Source: Luzula sylvatica (lineage: Eukaryota; Streptophyta; Magnoliopsida; Poales; Juncaceae). Taken from it: a stretch of 64,000 bases of DNA. Below, in pieces: positions 59,000 through 64,000 of this stretch; the stretch's first letter is position 1; each line of letters begins with the position of its first letter. Under the pieces are notes generated by a model. The model searched no databases. It had not been told where the DNA came from and saw only the letters and a program-made list of their open reading frames with translations. The DNA lies in assembly GCA_946800325.1 (NCBI GenBank), contig OX326958.1:9186001-9250000 (forward strand), in the 5' to 3' direction. Made by a program: the position numbers and the translations under genes.

Positions 59000-61760
59000 A
59001 CCTGTAGTCTTCGCATGACATTCATGCTTGACAAGTGAGAAACGGTTCTGCTATGTTCCTGTTAGTGTCAATTTTCGTTAGGTATCCAATACCTATTGAA
59101 TATAAGTTTGGAACTGTTATGTTATTTCAGTTTCTTTGGGTTGCGCTATTTCGACCATCGCAATAGACAACCATACAATCCGATTTCTTGGGACAATACC
59201 AAGTATGATCAACACCTTGATCCATAACGTTTCCATTTCGGCTTCGTAAGCCATAATAAAATTTAATTCCATCATAGAATTTTGATCTTTAGTTGTTGTG
59301 AAACTTTTTCATACAACCGCATCTTTCTTTAAGCAAAACACGTACCCATTTCGTAAATGTGTTGTATGTTTGGAGAAATGCCATGGATATAATTTTTATC
59401 ACCGATTCATCCTCCCTACCATTTTATATGAGAAATATAGCCTTAATTCTTTCAAAAAGTTTTCAGGATATTATTTATTATTTTCAATGTGAATCCTGGT
59501 TTTTAAGGTTGCATAACTATTATGCATATGTAATGTATAATCATTATACAAACATTTTAAACCGAATTGTATTTTTTCGAATCAACCATATGAAACATTC
59601 GAAACGAATTATTCTCTTGATTCCATTGATAATTACGATGCTTATTATGAAAACTATTTCAAGATTAGTACATATCATGACATATTTGGAATATTCTATT
59701 ACCGAAACATAAGATATCCATCTTCCTACTTTTCGTTTGCTCGATGTCGCACATCCATCCTCAACAAGTTTTACGCCATTCGACACTTGGGAGAAATCTG
59801 TTCTTGGATTTATGTATTGAAAACCATTTTCAATATTTTGTCGAATATATACATCGATTTAGATCGAGGAATTTCAAATATATCTTATAGATTTTTATGC
59901 TTATCTTATAAGCGGTCTCGCCTAAATCTTTCATAGCGAAACGACAATTGTTTCCTACGAATAATATATCGTTCATATATTTTAATATAAGAAATATATG
60001 TGGCTCCCACTAACCTTCACCTCTACACAAAGTTTTTCTTTTGTTCTTGATAATATTATAATTAATTATAATTTCATCAGAACGAAATTCCAATTCCATA
60101 AATTATTCTTCAATCCATCATATGGATCGTTGAAACTTGTATATTTTCTTGGATTCTTTTGATCGATAAAACCATTAGGTTGTATCACATGCACATCCTC
60201 TAATTTTCCTATAAAGGAATGCGGTCATTTGTCAAAGTTCATAGTCATACTATGTGAAATGGCAAATGTAATCCGAATGGATCAAGCATGATTATTTGTG
60301 AAACCATTTCTTCATGATCATATCATGAATTCTTGAAGTTTTTCACAATTATTCTTGCTTTGTAAGTATACATATCCTAATCCACGTCAGTTTTCACCTT
60401 GAAAACTCACTCACATCCTATGGGTCAAACCCTAAGAATGGTTAAATCAAGTTCTAAACTTGACAACATACATGAAATATTGAATCATAGATTCTATGGC
60501 ACCATGCCATATGTAATTATATCATTTATAGTATCATTCTAGTGCATCAACTCATTATGTATGAGTTCAATTCGCTTGTCACATTCTTTGATAAATTCAT
60601 AATTTATCGATTCATGACGTGCCTAAACTGATCTATATAATCGCTTTGTGATCTTGACTTGGGTTCATCGACTTTTGATGAAATTCCAATCATATTCATC
60701 GGTTCAATGTTCCATTTCGAGTCTCGAACCTTTCGAGATCGATTAATCTCCCACTAGCCCTCATAGATATAAGTGACATCAAGTTCCAAAGTTATGTACA
60801 TTAAGTCCTCCTCCAAGAAGGTATCTCTTCGAACTATGAAAATCTAATTCTCCTTAAGATTTAATAAATGGTATCCTTTAATTTCTTTAAGAATACTCAA
60901 TGAATCAACATATCAAGATTTGAGATTTACTTTATCCAAAACTAGTTTTGAATTCAAATCTCCAAATCTTACAAAATATAACATCGGAAGTTTTCATTAA
61001 CATTGAACTATTAACGTGCCCGACTTTGGTCTGAAACCACGTTAATCCTCAATTTAATTTCATTCTGATCCATATCACATATGAGGTCTTTTGCACCAAC
61101 TTAGAAGGTACATGATTAACCTTGGTCTTAGGGTCAAATTTTCAAATCTTATTTGGGTAAATTAATTTTGATTTATCATTTATCAAACAATGTCCTACAC
61201 AGTTTGATTCCTCCTTTCGGACACATTAATCTACATTGATGTTCCGAATGAAAATAATTATGAAACTGTTTCATAATTTTTCTAGATGACCATCATACTC
61301 ATTGCTTAAAATGCTCGTCTCTTCGATCTTATCGAATGACTTTGATTTTCTCGCTCAGTTGACTTCGTATTTCATTTCGAAACGTTTTTGAACTATTCAA
61401 AATTATGTTTCAAACGCATTAAATTGATATATTTATATCTACAATAATCGTTGGTAAATATAATGAAATATTTGTAGCCTCCTCTCGCCTCCGAACTTAC
61501 TTATTTACACACATTCAAAATGTATAGATTTTGATAAGTCGTTGACCAATTTTCCAACCTTTGGAATGACGCTTTTGTCATCTTGCTTATTAAACAAGTC
61601 TTGTACTTGTCATGCGAATCTTATTCGAAAACTAGTATTCCATCCAATGAATTCTAGAAATGTGTATCTCATACACGTAGTCAAGATGATTATGTCAAAA
61701 GAAGTTATTACTATCAACATTTGGATTAATCCTCCTCGGATTTAACCTTTTTTTTATATT
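59000..61760 (-). pseudogene. Strongly decayed copia pol of element C
   Basis: Minus strand, several frames. RNase H remains: KDQNSMMELNFIMAYEAEME at about 59230-59300, aligning with EAEYIAASEA of element A. Reverse transcriptase remains: HIFLILKYMNDILFVGNN then FAMKDLGETAYKI at about 59915-60000, in which the catalytic YVDD has become YMND. Integrase remains at about 61300-61400: a KVIRSDRGGEYL-like stretch with an internal stop. Upstream gag is largely missing: the distance from leader to integrase is about 1 kb shorter than in element A. No functional product is possible. Confidence 0.75.
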
Positions 61761-61839
61761 GGGATAACAAATTGCCCAAATCCTTGATTGAGACAACATT
61801 TGTCTTAATCGCCCTTAGACTCTTATTTCTTATAATTCT

Positions 61840-63459
61840 TCAAAATCCTTTGAAGATCCGCGTCTATGCATGTCGACATTTGACACACAATATTATTTGA
61901 CTTCTTCTCAAGTTTGTCAAATTTCGGCTTTCTCTAAAGCCTCGTGAATGTGAATCGGTTCTACCAATTTCGTGTCCAACACTTAACTCTTGCACTCTTC
62001 GTAAGAACCATTCTTAGGATACGGTGCTAGACAAGGTAGTTCCATTCCACAAACATTTCTTTCTCTAATATCGATCATATCAATATAATATGGGTGTTGC
62101 TTAAAAATATTATTCTACATGAATTATGACATTGACAACTAACCGTGCGTACTTATTCTATATGCTTATATGATGTGAAATATGTTACTTTTATCAAATC
62201 AATAACCCTAATATTGATTCGGGATTCTAAATCCAATAACACTTCAAGACCCATATTTCATAATCCTCCCACAAGTGACTTTGGCCGACAAATGGGATCT
62301 CACTATTTAGGTAGGATAAATCCAATCACATCCAATGCGACTCTTGACCCTTTATAGGATTTCGGTATCGAACCATATCATATAAGATTCGAATTTCGTT
62401 TGTGCATCCTAACTATGCCCCGAACCCCAATCGGATTGGTTTGGACGGTTAAGTCACAACCGTGCTCACATATCGTTCAATTGAACTACAAATGCATCCG
62501 ACTTTGGCCGGAACCCGCATTTATCTCCAATTAACGCGTGCCTCTCACATTGATACATACAACATTGCACGTCTAACTTTGGCCTGAAACCGTTCAAAGT
62601 GTAAGACCAACCTCGGAGGTTGTGAACATGGAAGGCATTTTACGACTTAAATATTATGTAGGGATTTATTTGATATATATAATCTAATTACATCAATGAG
62701 CAAGTTTATCATGATGATATGGTCCATCATGACGGTTGGTTTGGTCCGTCATGACGGATTGTACCAATATTCCTTCTGAATTGGATCTTCCTTGACTTCC
62801 GTCATGACGCAACATTTGATGCTTCACGACGGACTTCACAAGTCCGTCATGACGCCAGTCGATGCGTCATGACGGACTATACAAAACTATTTTGTTGTCC
62901 AATCCAGAAACTTTTCAGGTTTATCAATCATGACGCTTGGTCATAGCATCATGACTGACTATAATAGTCTGTCACGACGCCAGCCTGGGCGTCATGACGG
63001 AGTGTACAAAACAATTTTGTACAGACTCCCAGAAACTTTTTGGGCTTCATCCGTCACGACGCACCAATTTGTCCGTCATGATGATACCATTTTACACAGT
63101 GCGTCATGACACACAACTTTTGTGCGTCATGACGGACCAGTGTAACGGTTCAATTCCAACTCTTGAAATTCCCGATACCCCGTGTGCGTCACGACGGACC
63201 ATATTGTCCGTCCTGATGCACCATACCTGAAAATTGTTTTTACCTTGTAATTTTTCACTGATTTTAACCGTTTCGAAAATAATTAATCATGAACTCTTCA
63301 TGATTACTTCTAGATTCTTTTGATCATCTCATGATCAAATACTAGTAAGTTTTTCTATGGTCCTAATTTTATAACTATATGATTATGTCCTAAAATTCTA
63401 TATGAAAATTCCGAATAACTCTTATTCGAAATCGATTCGACGATCGAATCGCGACGATC
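61840..63459 (-). other. Leader and coding remnant of element C
   Basis: Colinear with element B 55162-56933. At 61840-61975 the minus strand reads VLDTKLVEPIHIHEALEKAE and then KKSNNIVCQMSTCIDADLQ, the better-kept version of the remnant in B; I do not recognise it beyond being a probable gag start. The leader carries recurring phrases (GACTTTGGCCGACAAATGGG) and the third palindrome cluster. Confidence 0.7.
62721..63222. repeat. Palindrome cluster in the leader of element C (GTCCGTCATGACGGAC type)
   Basis: About 15 copies or half-copies in 500 bp, with core GTCCGTCATGACGGAC and variants with CACG centres. Ends about 238 bp from the primer binding site, as in A and B. Confidence 0.9.
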
Positions 63460-63471
63460 GCTCTGATACCA
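63460..63471 (-). other. Primer binding site (initiator tRNA-Met) of element C
   Basis: Minus strand TGGTATCAGAGC, followed after one base by the LTR end (TGTTGGGTATC on the plus strand at 63473). Confidence 0.95.
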
Positions 63472-63472
63472 A

Positions 63473-63592
63473 TGTTGGGTATCGGCGTCACTACCGAGCC
63501 CCGTGCAGCGGATTGTGAGGCCCGGTCCGACCCGATCCCGAGGACCACGTCGACGACTCGATCGTACAAATCCTAAACTACATGCAACTACC
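63473..63592 (-). repeat. 5' LTR of element C, first ~120 bp only
   Basis: Begins TGTTGGGTATCGGCG; CAGCGGATTGTGAGGCCCGG aligns with the start of the LTR at 56946. Homology ends near 63592, where unrelated sequence begins. Confidence 0.75.
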
Positions 63593-64000
63593 TGTTGACG
63601 CGTCTTTTTCGGACAACAAAAAAAATTTATGATAAAAGTAGTATTGGACAAATAGGGGTATCGATCCACGAGGAAATACACAAGTTAATTAAGATTATTA
63701 ATTCATAAATTTTGAATATTTATTTCAAATTCTCACAGTTAGTTTTCTATGATATTCTACAGATTTGATACAATTTTGGTGTCATTTGGAGTTGTAGATA
63801 AAAAGTTATTAAGGAATTACAAAACAGTTCCTGGCATATTTGTGAAAATATCCAGTTAAGTTTTCGGATCAATATTACTTCTGAACTGTTTTGTAATTGA
63901 AATAACTAAGGATCTACAATTCCAAATGGGATGATATTGCTATATAATTGATGTATGGAACTAGTATTGTACAGTGCCGAACTTGGTTTGGTCTAAAATG
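63593..64000. other. Unidentified repeat, possibly another LTR
   Basis: Starts TGTTGACGCG at the point where the LTR of element C breaks off. Contains GGTATCGATCCACGAGGAAA, a phrase resembling motifs in some plant LTRs. Runs off the window; no ORF or priming site is visible. Confidence 0.3.

Noticed and set aside
56212..63222. Spaced palindromic repeats resembling a CRISPR array
   Set aside because: Spacing is irregular, repeats are partial and variable, no cas genes exist, and the clusters sit in plant copia leaders.

Overview
The window is plant nuclear DNA, very probably from a flowering plant: strongly AT-rich, with no intact host gene, and filled with plant-type transposable elements (Ty1/copia elements primed by initiator tRNA-Met, L1-clade LINEs, hAT, Mutator-like, Harbinger/Tourist and TA-flanked foldback elements, a tRNA-derived SINE). 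The species cannot be named from the sequence. The mix of a ~16 kb satellite with solo LTRs and nested or decayed elements suggests pericentromeric or other heterochromatin (inference).

Layout. 1-2660: minus-strand LINE (ORF2 start and a broken ORF1), its zinc knuckle split by a Tourist-like MITE. 2660-3764: possible remnant of a host gene leader. 3765-5738: a 2 kb foldback element with 9-bp target duplication, built of three nested palindromes. 5748-14841: AT-rich spacer with two copies of a hAT-derived fragment, a SINE, MITEs and short tandem repeats. 14857-17685: 5'-truncated LINE with an RNase H domain and a 15-bp target duplication. 20566-20840: fragment of an SNM1/DCLRE1-type nuclease gene, into which a second LINE (20841-23867) inserted; this LINE has an inverted 5' segment and a 16-bp target duplication.

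25913-45874: AT-rich satellite of ~175-190 bp monomers (about 90 copies), dimeric on the left and organised as a ~890-bp five-monomer higher-order repeat on the right. It is interrupted by a minus-strand solo LTR (27511-29347) and a plus-strand LTR-like insertion (43235-44999).

45875-63592: three related minus-strand Ty1/copia elements. Element A (45875-55161) is nearly complete, with gag-pol broken by two stops, one frameshift and a hAT insertion. Elements B and C follow, B reduced to its leader and C heavily decayed, with one LTR between them. Each of the three leaders carries a cluster of element-specific 16-bp palindromes ending about 240-255 bp from the primer binding site. The arms are similar but the core differs by element (TTCGAA, TATA/ACAA, CATG). 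This repeated, diverging signal is the most unusual feature of the window. There is no operon-like or cooperative gene set; the sequences interact mainly by nested insertion, deletion and recombination.
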